A stretch of DNA of 64,000 nt from Acidobacterium sp049965615. Its GTDB lineage: Bacteria; Acidobacteriota; Terriglobia; Terriglobales; Acidobacteriaceae. The stretch is taken from assembly GCA_049965615.1 (NCBI GenBank), contig JBMFWD010000007.1, positions 25,777-89,776 of the forward strand, in the 5' to 3' direction. Of the stretch, positions 18,726-27,453 are shown piece after piece (positions within the stretch are counted from its first letter, which is position 1; each line of letters opens with the position of its first letter). Made by a program: the position numbers and the translations under genes. The notes beneath the pieces are model-generated. The model did not search any database. It was not told the DNA's origin and saw only the letters and a list, made by a program, of their open reading frames with translations.

Positions 18726-19778
18726 CTAACAATTCCCCAACATCTCAGCCCAGTACTGCCTGCGCGTCAGCGTAACCGTCTGCAGCGCGCGAATTCCTTG
18801 TTGCGTCAGCCGCCCCACCGCTGCCTGCGCCGCCGCCTTATCCCGGTACAGCCCAAACAGGGCAGACCCCGAACCGGACAGCGCCGCATAAATAGCCGCC
18901 TGCTCCGGAACCGGAGAATCCATAAGAATGCGCTTGATTGCACCGAGGGGGGGATGCTGACGAAACACGACCTCTTCAAAGTCGTTTTCAATCCCGGTTC
19001 GGACAAGCGCGAGAACTGGATTCTCGGCATGGTCTTCGCCATCAGGCAAGACACCGGAGGAGTACGGCTCACACATGGCCGAGGCCAGAGCGCGACTCAA
19101 CTCACTTAGTTTATCGGAGGCCTGTAAGCGGGTCAATTCACGGTGCAAACCCAGCCCCGGAGCCGGTCCCGCAGGCAGCGTATACATCGCATCCCAGTCC
19201 CGGAAAGCCTGTGGCGTCGACACCCCAACCTCCGGCAGCGCCAGCACACAATGCGTCGGCGGCAAATCCGGCAGCGGATACACCTCCTCGCCGCGACCCA
19301 CGCCCAGCACCGACCCTCCAATCAGAAACAGAGGCACATCCGAACCCACCTCCGAAGCCACCAGCAACTTCTCCGGCCCCGTCAGCACCGCCGCGCCCAG
19401 CTCCGGCTGCCGCTTCAACTCCCGCTCCAGCGCAATCAGCGCCGCCGCCGCATTCGCCGACCCAGCACCCAGACCACCCTGCACCGGCAAACGCTTTTCA
19501 ATATGGATAGCGACATCCAACGCCACGCCCACCAGTGGCAGCGCCTTCTCGACCATCTTCCAGGCCGTATTCCGCGCATCCACCGGAACCTCGGCATGAT
19601 TGCAAGTCATCGCAATCGAGCCCTTGCGCCCGCGCGCCGCAGCAGCAGATACCGTCACCAGGTCATAAGCGCCTACCGTCTGGTAAAGCGTAGTCAGCGC
19701 ATGGAAACCATCCGTCCGGCCAGGCCCAATCGCCAGCCCCAGATTGATCTTGCAGTAGGAACGTGAAGTAGTCGCCAT
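18726..19778 (-). CDS. ispE: 4-diphosphocytidyl-2-C-methyl-D-erythritol kinase
   Basis: 350 residues of a GHMP kinase. It has the IspE N-terminus SYCKINLGLAIGPGRTDGFH, the ATP-binding loop LPVQGGLGAGSANAAAAL (about residues 93-115) and the SEVGSDVPLFLIGGSVLGVGRGE region. A C-terminal GSGSALFGLY segment follows. It phosphorylates CDP-ME in the MEP isoprenoid pathway. The protein is longer than the usual ~285 residues because of an insert around residues 200-270. It lies upstream of tRNA-Gln and prs on the same strand. Confidence 0.92.
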   Translation of the reverse strand: MATTSRSYCKINLGLAIGPGRTDGFHALTTLYQTVGAYDLVTVSAAAARGRKGSIAMTCNHAEVPVDARNTAWKMVEKALPLVGVALDVAIHIEKRLPVQGGLGAGSANAAAALIALERELKRQPELGAAVLTGPEKLLVASEVGSDVPLFLIGGSVLGVGRGEEVYPLPDLPPTHCVLALPEVGVSTPQAFRDWDAMYTLPAGPAPGLGLHRELTRLQASDKLSELSRALASAMCEPYSSGVLPDGEDHAENPVLALVRTGIENDFEEVVFRQHPPLGAIKRILMDSPVPEQAAIYAALSGSGSALFGLYRDKAAAQAAVGRLTQQGIRALQTVTLTRRQYWAEMLGNC

Positions 19779-19811
19779 GCAGTAGTGATTCTAATTCCAC
19801 CCAAAGAAATC

Positions 19812-19850
19812 CGGGTGCCCGCACTCCAATTCATCACAGGGTGTCCGACG
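19812..19850. repeat. Dispersed repeat, family A, degenerate copy
   Basis: CGGGTGCCCGCACTCC is followed by CACAGGGTGTCCGACG, a degenerate relative of the GGGTGCCCC repeats, in the spacer upstream of ispE. The next copy follows about 40 bp further on. Confidence 0.35.
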
Positions 19851-19888
19851 CAAGCTCGAAGTTGACTGGATCGAACCCCAAACAAAGT

Positions 19889-19930
19889 GGGTGCCCCATC
19901 CAAGCTCCGCCTGGGTGGGACCGGAAAATG
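19889..19930. repeat. Dispersed repeat, family A, long copy
   Basis: GGGTGCCCCATCCAAGCTCC continues to CGCCTGGGTGGGACCGGAAA. The CCCATCC and GGGTGGG arms pair around AAGCTCCGCC-type loop sequence. An almost identical copy lies at 23677, so this is a defined element and not chance GC-rich sequence. Confidence 0.6.
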
Positions 19931-20015
19931 CAAGAACTCAACTCAAACGTTACAGCCTGCATTCCCACCCGTATAATTCCGCCAGCTCCCCCCCATCCTT
20001 CCCACGGAGTCGCTC

Positions 20016-20530
20016 GTGCAAGTCATTCGAGACTGGTTCCGCAGGCACTGGGTCGCCTGCGCCGTCATCGCCCTCCTCGTCATCCAGGTCGCGCAGTTCA
20101 CCTAGGTCGTCCATCGCGAATCTCTCACCTTCGACGAAGACAACCACTCCTTCTCCGGCTACATGATGTGGCACACCCACGACTACGGCCTCAATCCCGA
20201 GCACCCGCCCCTCGTCAAGCTCCTCGCCGCCGTTCCCACCCTCGACAAGCACCTCTGGACACCGCCCTCCAGCACCGTTTCTTCAGGAACGAGTCCTGCC
20301 TGGAAGGACGCGACTGGCTCGCCCGCAACGACGGAGCCTCCCAGCACCTCGTCTTTCAAATGCGCATGATGACCGGCCTCCTCGCCACCAACTCCACCGA
20401 CGAAGCCTGCACCGCCCTCCAGGCCGCCATCACGGCAGCCAAACGCCTCTCACCCGCGGCGCAGAAAGGCTACCTCCCCAACCTCCAATGCAAACTCAGC
20501 AAACTTCCGGCACAAGCCGCTACGCGCTGA
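20016..20530 (+). pseudogene. Remnant of PMT/family 39-type glycosyltransferase
   Basis: A GTG at 20016 behind a CGGAG site opens a frame with one N-terminal membrane helix, then a TAG at 20103-20105. It continues past the stop as LTFDEDNHSFSGYMMW and GLNPEHPPLVKLLAAVPTLD, the acidic DED loop and PEHPP region typical of dolichol-/polyprenyl-phosphate-mannose-type glycosyltransferases. Around 20262-20272 the frame shifts to the one encoding HRFFRNESCLEGRDWLARND, and then an unrelated-looking C-terminal tail ends at 20530. The several hundred residues of membrane domain expected in the family are missing. A stop, a frameshift and an internal deletion mean the gene is dead. Confidence 0.7.
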
Positions 20531-20609
20531 CCTCTGTTGACCATCCAGACTCCGGCAGCGGCAACACACTCAAAACCGCCGCTGCCCGCCTAGTAAACTC
20601 AACCCATCC

Positions 20610-22232
20610 ATGGAACCCTCCGCCCAGCCTCCGGCCGCATGCCCCGCGCCCACCTCTCTCTGGCGGCGAGCACTCCGCCATCTCAGCCCCTCGCACACCC
20701 ATTCCGCCTTCGCCGCCGCCATTCTCCTCATGGCCGCCGCCGCCCTCTCGCGCATCATCGGCCTCGTCCGCATCAAGTACGTCGCCTGGCTCCTCGGCGC
20801 AGGCTCCGCGGCGGACGCCTACAACTCCGCCTTCATGCTCCCCGACAAGCTCCAGTACTTCCTCATCGGCGGAGCTTCCTCCATCGTCTTCGTCACCATG
20901 CTCAGCCGCTACCGCGACCAGGGCCGCTGGGAAGAAGGCGAGCACGCCATGTCGGTCATCCTCTCCACCATGGCCCTCGTCCTCGGCCTCGCCATCATCG
21001 GCGCAGAATTCATCGCCCCGCTCTACGTCCACACCCTCCTGCCCGGCTTCAGCGCAGACCCCGCCAAGGCCGCCCTCTGCGTACGCCTCACGCGCATCCT
21101 GCTCCCCGCGCAGCTCTTCTTCCTCGCCGGAGGCGTCTTCTCCGCCGTCCTCCTCGCCCGCAAGCAGTTCGCACTCCAGGCCATCACGCCCCTCATCTAC
21201 AACATCGGAATCATCTGCGGCGGCATCATCCTCGCCCACGAGCTCGGCGCATCCTCGCTCGCCATCGGCGCCGTCGCCGGAGCCTTCCTCGGGCCATTCC
21301 TCCTCAACGCCATCTGGGCCCACCGCGCCGGCATGCGCTTCCGCTTCCGCCTCGACTTCAAAAACCCTGGCCTTCGCGAATGGGTCGGCCTCTCCGTACC
21401 CCTCATGCTCGGCGTCTCCCTCGTCAGCGCCGACAACTGGATCATCAACTATTTCGCCTCCAACAACGGCGGAGCCATCACCCTGCTCCTCTACGCCAAG
21501 CAGTTCTTCAACGCTCCCGTCGCACTCGGCCAGGCCGCGGGAGCCGCCTCGCTGCCCTTCCTCGCTTCGCTTTTCAATCGCAGCACAACAGCCGCCTTTT
21601 CCAACGCCGTCAACACCGCCGTCTCCCGCATCCTTGCCTTTTCCCTGCTGCTCTCCGCCTTCATGCTAGCCATGGGATACCCGCTGCTCGACCTCATCAT
21701 TCGCGGCGGAGCCTTCCATCGCACCGACTCCCGCAGCATGGCCATCTACTTCAGCATCTTTTCCGTCTCGCTCTGCCTCTGGGCCGCCCAGGCCATCTAC
21801 GCCCGCGCTTTTTACGCAGCCGGAAACACCGTCCTCCCCATGATCGCCAGCACCATCGTCACCGCCGCCTCCATTCCCGTCTACTGGTGGCTCTATCACA
21901 CCTATGGCCCCATCGGCCTCCCCTTCGCGTCCGACATAGGGATCTTCTTCCAGACCGTCACCCTCGCCATCCTGTTGCACAAAAAGCGCATGGTCTCCAT
22001 CGCTGAACTGGAATACCCTGAACTCGCGCGCTCCCTCGCCGCCGCATTCGTCGCCTTCTGCGTCCTCTTCGCCCTGCGCCATCTCATCTCCAGCCAAACT
22101 CGCCTCGTCGAATTCGCGCTGCTCGTCGTCGCCACCTTCCTGTGGATCGGCGTCTCCACCGCTGTCCTCAAAGCCACCGGCTCCCAGCTCCCCGACGAAC
22201 TCCTCCGCCGCTTCCGCAAATCCCCCGCCTGA
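20610..22232 (+). CDS. murJ: Lipid II flippase MurJ (MviN)
   Basis: 540 residues with about 13-14 membrane segments. MviN features are ALSRIIGLVRIKYVAWLLGAG at the N-terminus, ADAYNSAFMLPDKLQYFLIGG, and later LPFLASLFNRSTTAAFSNAVN and GAFHRTDSRSMAIYFSIFSVS. MurJ moves lipid II across the inner membrane for peptidoglycan synthesis. It stands alone on the plus strand between a dead glycosyltransferase and hemL. The ATG at 20610 gives a ~30-residue Pro-rich N-terminus before the first helix. Confidence 0.93.
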   Translation: MEPSAQPPAACPAPTSLWRRALRHLSPSHTHSAFAAAILLMAAAALSRIIGLVRIKYVAWLLGAGSAADAYNSAFMLPDKLQYFLIGGASSIVFVTMLSRYRDQGRWEEGEHAMSVILSTMALVLGLAIIGAEFIAPLYVHTLLPGFSADPAKAALCVRLTRILLPAQLFFLAGGVFSAVLLARKQFALQAITPLIYNIGIICGGIILAHELGASSLAIGAVAGAFLGPFLLNAIWAHRAGMRFRFRLDFKNPGLREWVGLSVPLMLGVSLVSADNWIINYFASNNGGAITLLLYAKQFFNAPVALGQAAGAASLPFLASLFNRSTTAAFSNAVNTAVSRILAFSLLLSAFMLAMGYPLLDLIIRGGAFHRTDSRSMAIYFSIFSVSLCLWAAQAIYARAFYAAGNTVLPMIASTIVTAASIPVYWWLYHTYGPIGLPFASDIGIFFQTVTLAILLHKKRMVSIAELEYPELARSLAAAFVAFCVLFALRHLISSQTRLVEFALLVVATFLWIGVSTAVLKATGSQLPDELLRRFRKSPA

Positions 22233-22262
22233 CGCCGGAATCATCTGGGAAAGGAAAGACCG

Positions 22263-22290
22263 GGGTGCCCTATGCCACGAAGGGCACCTA
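22263..22290. repeat. Dispersed repeat, family A, short hairpin copy
   Basis: GGTGCCC and GGGCACC flank TATGCCACGAA, giving a 7-bp perfect stem in the murJ-hemL spacer. It resembles the GGGTGCCCC...CACGAAGGGG form at 18571. Confidence 0.45.
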
Positions 22291-22339
22291 GGAATCGCCG
22301 TGCAGGAGCGACCTCTACCTTCAGTCCTATACTGTGCTC

Positions 22340-23656
22340 ATGGACGCCACCACCCGCTCGCTCACCCTCACCCGCTCCAACCAGCTCCGCCAGCGCGCCG
22401 AGCGCTTCCTCCCCGGCGGAGTAGACTCCCCCGTCCGCGCCTTCCGCGCCGTCGGCGGCGAGCCGCCCTTTCTCACCCGCGCCCAAGGCGCCCATCTCTA
22501 CGACGCCGACGGCAACCAATACCTCGACTACTTCGGCTCCTGGGGACCTATGATCCTCGGCCACGCCTTCCCGCCCGTTGTCGAAGCCATCCAGCAGGCC
22601 GCCGCCAACTCGTCCAGTTTCGGCGCGTCCACCGCCGCGGAAGCCGACCTCGCCGAGCTCGTCACCCGCGCCGTCCCCTCCATTGAAAAGCTCCGCTTCG
22701 TCTCCTCCGGAACCGAGGCCACCATGTCGGCCCTGCGCCTCGCCCGCGCCTTCACCGGCCGCAACTACATCATCAAGTTCGAGGGCTGCTACCACGGCCA
22801 CTCCGACGGACTCCTCGCCAAGGCCGGCTCCGGCCTCGCCACCTTCGGCATCCCCGGCTCCGCCGGCGTCCCCGACCAGATCGCCCGGCTCACCCTCACC
22901 CTGCCCTACAACAACCCCTCTGCCGTCGAGGCCGCCTTCGCCGCCCACAAAAACGAAATCGCCTGCATCATTGTCGAACCCATCGCCGGAAACATGGGCT
23001 GCGTCCTGCCCCAGCCCGGCTACCTACAGGCCCTCCGCGACATCACCGCCCGCGAAGGCGCGCTACTCATCTTCGATGAAGTCATGACCGGCTTCCGCGT
23101 CGCCTTCGGCGGTGTGCAGGAGCTGACAGGCATCCGCCCAGACCTCACGACCCTGGGCAAGATCATCGGTGGAGGCCTGCCCGTCGGAGCCTTCGGCGGC
23201 CGCGCCGAAATCATGGACAAGCTCGCCCCGCTCGGCCCCGTCTACCAGGCCGGAACCCTCAGCGGAAACCCCCTCGCCATGGCCGCCGGCATCGCCACCC
23301 TCAGCCATCTCGAGCAAAACCGCGCATCCATTTACGCCCAACTCGACCAGACCGCCGCCGCCGTCGCCAACGGCGTCGCCTCCGCCGCAGCCGAGGCCGG
23401 GATCCCCCTCACCACCAACCGCCAGGGAGCCATGTTCACCTGGTTCTTCACCCCCGACCCCGTCCGCGACTTCGCCACCGCCGAATCCACCGACACCAAA
23501 CGCTTCGCCGCCTTCCATCGCGGCATGCTCGACCGCGGCATCTGGCTCCCACCCTCCCAGTTCGAAGCCGCCTTCCTGGGCACCGCCCACACCACCGTCC
23601 ACGTCCACCAAACCATAGCCGCTGCCCGCGAAGTCTTCACCACCCTGCAGGAATAG
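22340..23656 (+). CDS. hemL: Glutamate-1-semialdehyde 2,1-aminomutase
   Basis: 438 residues of a class III PLP aminotransferase fold. It begins SNQLRQRAERFLPGGVDSPVRAF, typical of HemL. FVSSGTEATMSALRLARAFTG, FEGCYHGHSDGLLAKAGSG and the PLP lysine K274 in TTLGKIIGGGLPVGAFGG follow. It converts glutamate 1-semialdehyde to 5-aminolevulinate in the C5 route to haem. The ATG at 22340 is preferred over a GTG two codons earlier. No other hem genes are adjacent. Confidence 0.96.
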   Translation: MDATTRSLTLTRSNQLRQRAERFLPGGVDSPVRAFRAVGGEPPFLTRAQGAHLYDADGNQYLDYFGSWGPMILGHAFPPVVEAIQQAAANSSSFGASTAAEADLAELVTRAVPSIEKLRFVSSGTEATMSALRLARAFTGRNYIIKFEGCYHGHSDGLLAKAGSGLATFGIPGSAGVPDQIARLTLTLPYNNPSAVEAAFAAHKNEIACIIVEPIAGNMGCVLPQPGYLQALRDITAREGALLIFDEVMTGFRVAFGGVQELTGIRPDLTTLGKIIGGGLPVGAFGGRAEIMDKLAPLGPVYQAGTLSGNPLAMAAGIATLSHLEQNRASIYAQLDQTAAAVANGVASAAAEAGIPLTTNRQGAMFTWFFTPDPVRDFATAESTDTKRFAAFHRGMLDRGIWLPPSQFEAAFLGTAHTTVHVHQTIAAAREVFTTLQE

Positions 23657-23676
23657 CCCTAATCAGCAACCGATGT

Positions 23677-23718
23677 GGGTGCCCCGTCCAAGCTCCGCTT
23701 GGGCGGGACCGGAAAATC
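23677..23718. repeat. Dispersed repeat, family A, long copy
   Basis: GGGTGCCCCGTCCAAGCTCC continues into GCTTGGGCGGGACCGGAAAA. It matches the copy at 19889 at nearly every position, and the differences in the arms (GTCC/GGGC versus ATCC/GGGT) are partly compensatory. It lies between hemL and the HIT gene. Confidence 0.6.
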
Positions 23719-23795
23719 TCAGGTGCGGGAACCCCAACCGCGCGAAGCTACGGTGGACCTTTGCGCCGAAGGCGCCTTTGCCTGGACGGCCAGTC

Positions 23796-24134
23796 CTATC
23801 CCGGAGGCCAGTGCATAGGCCGCCCACCCAGCAAGTGAATATGCAGGTGATCCACCGTCTGCCCGCCATCCGGCCCGGTATTGATCACCGTCCGATACCC
23901 ATTCGTCAGTTCCTGCTTCGCCGCCAGTTCGCTCGCCACGGCATGCAGATGCCCCAGCAACCCGGCATCCTCCCGCAACACGTGCGCCAGCGACACAATA
24001 TGCCGCTTCGGCACAATCAGAGCATGCACCGGCGCCTGCGGATTCACATCCGCAAAGGCCATCACCTGCTCGTCCTCATAAAGCTTATTCGCCGGAATCT
24101 CACCGGCCACAATTTTGCAGAAGATGCAGTCCAT
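23796..24134 (-). CDS. HIT family nucleotide-binding protein
   Basis: 112 residues. The catalytic histidine triad is H96-L-H98-I-H100 in a DHLHIHLLGG context, and the N-terminus MDCIFCKIVAGEIPA includes Cys3 and Cys6 as in HinT/Hit zinc-containing proteins. Family members hydrolyse adenosine phosphoramidates or related nucleotides. The ATG at 24134 is chosen because the family begins exactly here. The reading frame continues upstream into repeat DNA. It is convergent with hemL. Confidence 0.92.
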   Translation of the reverse strand: MDCIFCKIVAGEIPANKLYEDEQVMAFADVNPQAPVHALIVPKRHIVSLAHVLREDAGLLGHLHAVASELAAKQELTNGYRTVINTGPDGGQTVDHLHIHLLGGRPMHWPPG

Positions 24135-24520
24135 GGCCCCCGTTGTACCACGTTCCGCCGCCTCCCATCTCGTCAGAAAGCTCACAGCGCCCCCATCTAA
24201 ACTCCGCTCGGATGGAAATCTCGCCAAAGGTCCAATCCCCCTCCAAAGCCCAAAATGTTCTCATTCAGACGGCACTGCGCTCGCCCCAGTGAGAGCAGCG
24301 GAGAAATCTGCGGTCCCAACTCCAGGCCAGCCAAATCGCATAACCCATCCCCTAGCGCATTAGTCCATCCAGCAAAATCAAATACTTACGCACAAAAACA
24401 AAAGCGGCACAGGCAAGAAAATCTGGAAGCTCAAAGACATTCGTGCCCATTCAGGTTCCCGCCCGCCATTTTTCTCCAATCCTTCGCCCTCCTTTGGGAT
24501 AATGAATATGCTCTGGGGTT
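24135..24520. other. Intergenic spacer with degenerate repeats (HIT to ftsK)
   Basis: No credible gene is seen here. The stretch holds a degenerate family A copy near 24187-24222 (CCCCCATCTAAACTCCGCTC then GGATGG) and a family B copy at 24261-24318 ending GAGAAATCTGCGG. The right end has lower GC content and a TTGGGATAATGAATATG sequence (about 24493-24510), which could hold the -10 region of the ftsK promoter. Confidence 0.5.
24261..24318. repeat. Dispersed repeat, family B, degenerate copy
   Basis: CTCATTCAGACGGCACTGCG starts the copy and GGAGAAATCTGCGGTCCC ends it. It matches the right end of the element at 5179-5242, with divergence at the left arm. Confidence 0.4.
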
Positions 24521-27109
24521 GTGACAACTCGCCTTGCCCGGCCAAAAGGCCGAGCCCAGGCGCTCGCCCGATTTGTGTCCCTCATGAAACCCTTACGCAT
24601 CGTTCTTACCCCGACCCGCAATCGCAGGCTCAACGAGCTCATCGGCTTTCTCGTGCTCGTCACCGCCGTCCTCCTGACCGTCGCCCTCGTCAGCTACCAC
24701 CCCTCTGACCCGTCCTTTGACACCGTCCGCGGTGCCGCCTCCAACGCCCCCGTCCACAACTGGACCGGTCGCGCCGGAGCCTACCTCAGCGACATTCTTC
24801 TTCAGTTCGAGGGCCTCGCATCATTCCTGCTCCCCATCATGCTCGGCGGCATTGGACTCGGCTGGCTGCGCTCCCAGCCCATCACCTCGCCGCCCTCCAA
24901 GCTCATCGGCGCGATCCTGGCCTTGCTTTTCGTGCCCGCCGCCCTTGGCCTCTTCCCCCATCCCTTCCACGCGCTTGGCCAACTCCCCGCCCAGGGCGTC
25001 ATCGGCGCCCTCATGGCCACCGCACTCATCCACATCCTCAACCGCCCCGGCGCCTGGATCGTCACCCTCGCCCTCGTCGCAGCCTCCGGCTACCTCTGCA
25101 CCACCTTCAGTCTCAACACTGCCCGCGACTGGGCCGCCGTCCGCTTCGCCTTCCTCTTCACCTGGCGCGACCGCCTCGCCAACTGGCGCGCCGACCGCGC
25201 CGTCAATCGCCAGCTCAAGCAGGAAGCCAAACGCGAAAAGCAGCGCCAGCGCACCCTCCGCAAGCAGCAGAAGGCTGAAGCTCGCAAGCACCGCCACGCC
25301 GGCCCCGATGCGGAAGAAGAACCTCTCCCCGTCGACGAAGCTCAGCCCAAACCCGCCGCATTCGAAGAACTCCCCGTTCACATCCGCCAGCCCCGCTTCG
25401 CCGAGTTCGAAGAAACCCGCCGCCCCGATCCCGCCCCGGTTCCCCAACCCACAGACGAAGAACCCGCATGGGTACCCCAGCCAGAACCAGAACCGGAAGC
25501 CAAACCAGCCCCGCGCGTCCTTGAAATCCCGCGCCCCATAGCTCCCAAACCCCGTCAACCCGAACCGGACACCACCGAAAACATCACCATCGGCGAGCGC
25601 GCAGACACCGACCTCCGCACCGTCACCGTCTCCCCCAGGTCCGTCAGCGGATACCGCCTCCCTCCCAGCACCCTCCTCCACAAGAGCACAGACACACAGG
25701 TCATCCGCGAAGAAGCCCTCCGCGAAGAAGCCCAGATCCTCGTCAAAAAATGCGCCGAATTCGACGTCCGCGGGCAGATCTCCCGCATTAATCCCGGCCC
25801 CGTCGTCACCACCTTCGAGTTCCGCCCCGAACCCGGCGTCAAATACAGCCGCGTCACCGGCCTCGCGGAAGATCTCTGCCTTGCCATGCGCGCCGAGAGC
25901 ATCCTCATCGAACGTATGGCCGGCAAAAGTACCGTCGGCATCCAGGTCCCCAATGAGGAACGCGAAACCATCTGGCTCCGCGAAATCATCGAGTCAGAAA
26001 AGTTCTCCACAGGCAAAAGCCGCCTCACCCTCGCCCTCGGTAAGGACATCAACGGCCAGCTCGTCACCACCGACCTCGCCACCATGCCTCACATCCTCAT
26101 CGCCGGCTCCACCGGCAGCGGCAAATCCGTGGCCATCAACGCCATGATCATGTCCGTGCTCTACAAGGCCACGCCCGATCAGGTCCGCCTCATCCTCGTC
26201 GATCCCAAGCGCGTCGAGCTAGGCATGTACGAGGGCATCCCGCACCTCTTCACGCCCATCATCACCGAGCCCAAAATGGCCGCCAACGCCCTCCGCAACG
26301 CCGTCCGCGAAATGGAGCGCCGCCTCAAGCTCCTTGCCTCGCGCAGCGTTCGCAACATCGACCAGTACAACCGCCTCTTTGAGAATCCCTCGCTCTTCGA
26401 GGACGACCCCGAGCAAAAGCCCCTCCCCTACATCATGATCATCATCGACGAGCTGGCCGACCTCATGATGCTCGACAAGGCCAACGTCGAAGAGGCCATC
26501 ACCCGCCTCGCCCAGATGGCCCGCGCCGTCGGCATCCACCTCGTCCTCGCCACTCAGCGGCCCTCCGTCGACGTCATCACCGGCCTCATCAAGGCCAACG
26601 TCCCCTCGCGTCTCTCCTTCCGCCTGGCCACCAAGGTCGACTCCCGCACCATCCTCGACTCCAACGGCGCAGAATCCCTCCTCGGCCGCGGCGACTCGCT
26701 CTTCCTGCCTCCAGGAACCTCACGCCTCCAGCGCGTCCACGCACCCTTCGTCACAGAGAAGGAAATCGAAGCCGTCACCGACTTCTGGAAGAATCAGGGC
26801 CAGGCCGAATACGTCGAAGGCTTCCTCGACGCGCCCAAAGACGAACGTGGACGCGACCTCGATGCCGCCGGATCAGGCGACGACGACAACGACGACCTCT
26901 TCCAGGACGCCGTCCGCCTCGTCCTCGAATTCGGCAAGGCATCCACCTCACTGCTCCAGCGCCGCCTCCGTATCGGATACGGCCGCGCCGCTCATCTCAT
27001 TGACATGATGGAGCACGACGGCATCGTCGGACCCGCCGACGGACCTCGCCCCCGCGAAATTCTCAAGTCGCCCGACTGGCTCAACGAAGTCGATCAAGCC
27101 CTGCGCTGA
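24521..27109 (+). CDS. ftsK: DNA translocase FtsK/SpoIIIE
   Basis: 862 residues. An N-terminal membrane part has about four helices (residues ~40-200). A charged, Pro/Glu-rich linker follows (about 225-350), then the alpha/beta motor with Walker A GSTGSGKS (about 530) and Walker B IIIDELADLMML (about 641). A C-terminal winged-helix gamma domain (about 795-860, AVRLVLEFGKASTSLLQRRL) reads chromosome-orienting sequences. It pumps chromosome ends through the septum during division. The GTG at 24521 is assigned. The ATG at 24587 is a reasonable alternative, since neither has a strong ribosome site. Confidence 0.93.
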   Translation: MTTRLARPKGRAQALARFVSLMKPLRIVLTPTRNRRLNELIGFLVLVTAVLLTVALVSYHPSDPSFDTVRGAASNAPVHNWTGRAGAYLSDILLQFEGLASFLLPIMLGGIGLGWLRSQPITSPPSKLIGAILALLFVPAALGLFPHPFHALGQLPAQGVIGALMATALIHILNRPGAWIVTLALVAASGYLCTTFSLNTARDWAAVRFAFLFTWRDRLANWRADRAVNRQLKQEAKREKQRQRTLRKQQKAEARKHRHAGPDAEEEPLPVDEAQPKPAAFEELPVHIRQPRFAEFEETRRPDPAPVPQPTDEEPAWVPQPEPEPEAKPAPRVLEIPRPIAPKPRQPEPDTTENITIGERADTDLRTVTVSPRSVSGYRLPPSTLLHKSTDTQVIREEALREEAQILVKKCAEFDVRGQISRINPGPVVTTFEFRPEPGVKYSRVTGLAEDLCLAMRAESILIERMAGKSTVGIQVPNEERETIWLREIIESEKFSTGKSRLTLALGKDINGQLVTTDLATMPHILIAGSTGSGKSVAINAMIMSVLYKATPDQVRLILVDPKRVELGMYEGIPHLFTPIITEPKMAANALRNAVREMERRLKLLASRSVRNIDQYNRLFENPSLFEDDPEQKPLPYIMIIIDELADLMMLDKANVEEAITRLAQMARAVGIHLVLATQRPSVDVITGLIKANVPSRLSFRLATKVDSRTILDSNGAESLLGRGDSLFLPPGTSRLQRVHAPFVTEKEIEAVTDFWKNQGQAEYVEGFLDAPKDERGRDLDAAGSGDDDNDDLFQDAVRLVLEFGKASTSLLQRRLRIGYGRAAHLIDMMEHDGIVGPADGPRPREILKSPDWLNEVDQALR

Positions 27110-27453
27110 ACCCTTTCAACCGCATAAAACCCTTTCGAAAATGGATTCCCAAATCGGGAATCCATTTCCATCACTGGTTCGCTGAACAAAAACCTCTCGG
27201 CCATTCCGCCTCAAGTGTGGCAAAATTCCACCAGTTGAGCCGTCGCTCATAAAATGTCACGAAGGGTGGCATCATCTCCCCCGATGCAGCCGTACTCCCA
27301 TCCCGAATATAAGTTCTCCTGCGGACTGAAAGCCGTCCAGGGCGCGCTGCGGCATCACCACACCCGCCATCCCGTCGACGCTCGCCAATCCCAATCGCAC
27401 CCAGAAGAAAAGAATTTTCGCCTGCTGCCCCTGAGCCTTGGCACTCATCTCTC
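27110..27453. other. Intergenic region, ftsK terminator and upstream region of response regulator
   Basis: The left 60 bp hold the ftsK terminator. The remaining ~285 bp show no coding frame with credible composition. The region immediately left of 27454 should contain the regulator's promoter, but no clear -35/-10 pair could be read. Confidence 0.5.
27139..27167 (+). terminator. Terminator hairpin after ftsK
   Basis: A perfect 12-bp stem (AAATGGATTCCC / GGGAATCCATTT) with the loop AAATC lies 30 bp after the ftsK stop. The U-tract is short. Confidence 0.7.

Noticed and set aside
22235..22339. A riboswitch or RNA leader ahead of hemL.
   Set aside because: The spacer is only about 105 bp and its one hairpin is a member of the dispersed repeat family, with no known riboswitch core visible.
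18571..24222. CRISPR array interpretation of the repeated GGGTGCCCC units.
   Set aside because: The copies are irregularly spaced over kilobases between genes, are palindromic and diverged, and no cas genes are present.
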